In this document: piece after piece, positions 63,344-64,000 of the stretch | Layout of the letters: the number at the start of each line of letters is the position of its first letter | Numbering within the stretch: the first letter of the stretch is position 1 | DNA from: Bacteroidaceae bacterium | GTDB lineage: Bacteria > Bacteroidota > Bacteroidia > Bacteroidales > Bacteroidaceae | Direction of reading: 5' to 3' | Length of the DNA: 64,000 nt | Assembly (NCBI GenBank): GCA_017416805.1 | Contig: JAFQBB010000020.1 | Coordinates: 248,001-312,000, forward strand | Translations under genes and position numbers: made by a program | The notes under the pieces: model-generated | The model's database searches: none | Seen by the model: the letters and a program-made list of their open reading frames with translations, nothing else | What the model was told of the DNA's origin: nothing

Positions 63344-63375
63344 AAGGTGGGTCCTATAAATTAGCTTTATTCGCC
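63344..63375. repeat. Solo end related to the 194-bp palindromic element
   Basis: AGGTGGGTCCTATAAATTAG followed by CTTTATTCGCC matches the left end of the element at 59450 (AGGTGGGTTCTATAAATTCG, CTTTGTCGG) with few mismatches. No matching right end was found nearby, so it is a fragment, a decayed copy or a conserved site. Confidence 0.6.
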
Positions 63376-63486
63376 ATAGCTCATCGACCATTCCAATATA
63401 TAAAATTAGAAGATATTTTCGATGAACGAAGTGAATAAAACCTCTTTTGATTTTTTTTCATTAGGGTATGGTGTCATAGGTTTGGG

Positions 63487-63517
63487 CAAATGTAAGGAAC
63501 AAAAATGACGGAGCAAA
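63487..63517 (-). promoter_or_regulatory. Bacteroides-type promoter of the GH43 gene
   Basis: On the minus strand the -33 TTTG (63514-63517) and -7 TACATTTG (63487-63494) are separated by exactly 19 bp, matching the consensus. The leader is about 150 nt and includes the solo repeat end. Confidence 0.8.
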
Positions 63518-63669
63518 GAGCTTCCATAATTTTTCATCAGCAAATGGAAAATAGGTGTCTTTATATATTTTAAGCTTCTATTGTTTATTCAAAAATGGTA
63601 GTTATTGTTTATGGATTGTACTACCCTTTCTTTGGTTTGAAACTACATTTCTCTGACCGAACTTGTGAA

Positions 63670-64000
63670 TCACTTCTTTCCAAACTCAGGGTCGATATGA
63701 AGTCTGGATGTCACTAAGAAGGTGACACCACAACAGAGCATGACCCACCAGAAGAAATGCTGGTATCCCAAAAGCTCTTGCAACCATCCGGCCATCATGC
63801 CGGGGAGCATCATGCCGAGTGCCATGAAGGCGGTGCAGATAGCATAGTGTGCGGTGCTATGCTCTCCACGGGCATAATATATAAGGTATAGCATATAGGC
63901 CGTGAAACCGAAACCGTATCCGAACTGTTCGATGAAGATGCATCCACCTATCAGATACAGACTATCCGGTAGGGCGTAGCTGAGATAGACATATACCAGG
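63670..64000 (-). CDS. MFS transporter, AmpG-like, C-terminal part (start beyond window)
   Basis: The last ~110 residues of a membrane transporter whose frame continues to the right edge. The visible sequence includes LIGGCIFIEQFGYGFGFTAY, then MLYLIYYARGEHSTAHYAICTAFMALGMMLPGM, GWLQELLGYQHFFWWVMLC and the end HIDPEFGKK. The EQFGYGFGFTAYM...HYAIC...MMLPGM pattern is that of AmpG/muropeptide-permease-like MFS proteins common in Bacteroides. The substrate is unknown. An internal ATG at 63894 is not the start. Confidence 0.8.
   Translation of the reverse strand, partial: LVYVYLSYALPDSLYLIGGCIFIEQFGYGFGFTAYMLYLIYYARGEHSTAHYAICTAFMALGMMLPGMMAGWLQELLGYQHFFWWVMLCCGVTFLVTSRLHIDPEFGKK

Larger units (their letters stand above)
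63329..63669. other. Leader and promoter region of the GH43 gene
   Basis: This 341-bp gap contains a single end related to the 194-bp element (63344-63375), an AT-rich spacer, the GH43 promoter (63487-63517) and an unremarkable stretch up to the MFS stop. No frame or riboswitch-like structure could be supported. Confidence 0.55.

Noticed and set aside
1-64000. tRNA or rRNA genes
   Set aside because: All gaps were scanned by eye for clover-leaf-like GTTCRANNC arms and rRNA-like segments; none was found, though a covariance search could still reveal small RNAs.

Overview
The window looks like a chromosomal segment of a gut Bacteroidales, most likely Bacteroides or Phocaeicola. Support comes from Bacteroides-type promoters (-7 TAnnTTTG, twice with a -33 TTTG at 19 bp spacing), a type III glutamine synthetase, a split methylmalonyl-CoA mutase, a PPi-dependent phosphofructokinase, DUF3575/DUF5119/fimbrillin/DUF4906 (type V pilus) genes, a Wza/Wzz exopolysaccharide locus and secreted PL11/GH43 polysaccharide enzymes. 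Species cannot be fixed by eye. No tRNA, rRNA, CRISPR array, integrase or transposase gene was seen.

Layout. 0.3-10.5 kb (minus): truA, a DUF5715 lipoprotein, a fused cytochrome c assembly protein, a Rid-family protein, an ABC-F ATPase, a DASS carboxylate transporter and an AspT/YidE-type transporter. 10.8-18.1 kb (plus): mutA, an inserted GxxExxY gene, mutB, pfp and a membrane-anchored GH25 lysozyme; mutAB and pfp belong to succinate/propionate fermentation and glycolysis. 18.7-23.9 kb: prmA (minus), then a Trp/His-rich secreted protein, an outer-membrane barrel, a 47-residue membrane peptide and a DUF308 protein. 24.2-32.2 kb: a six-gene fimbrial operon. 32.4-34.5 kb: glnN (minus). 34.8-44.9 kb (plus) and 45.0-49.4 kb (minus): an AT-rich exopolysaccharide locus made of two convergent arms, the second headed by an HU-like gene with an unusual operator array. 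49.8-53.6 kb: coaBC, an exonuclease, dnaN and, divergently, a DUF3127 protein with an SSB-like tail. 53.7-63.3 kb (minus): a 1520-aa PL11 lyase, rsgA, frr, pyrH and a GH43 lipoprotein; a partial MFS transporter runs off the right edge.

The most unusual content lies between the genes. (1) About 17 short 'word' arrays (small direct and inverted repeats of words such as TAGCTCGTAGCT, CACAGAGACACAGAG, AATTATGAATTATG) lie flush against the stops or starts of housekeeping genes, two or three are in-frame inside the cytochrome assembly gene, and none is in the fimbrial or exopolysaccharide loci. (2) One such word forms perfect 28-bp terminal inverted repeats around a lone GxxExxY (PD-(D/E)XK-like) gene wedged between mutA and mutB, which suggests a one-gene mobile unit. 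(3) A ~355-bp hairpin-rich repeat occurs as two inverted copies 43 kb apart. (4) A 194-bp near-palindromic element has perfect 18-bp terminal inverted repeats. Two further regulatory candidates are a G9 tract in the fimbrial promoter and a 4 x 21-bp palindrome array upstream of the HU-like gene.

All identifications are by eye from motifs and family knowledge; no search was run. Start codons were moved downstream of the longest reading frame wherever the upstream extension was clearly repeat or leader sequence.
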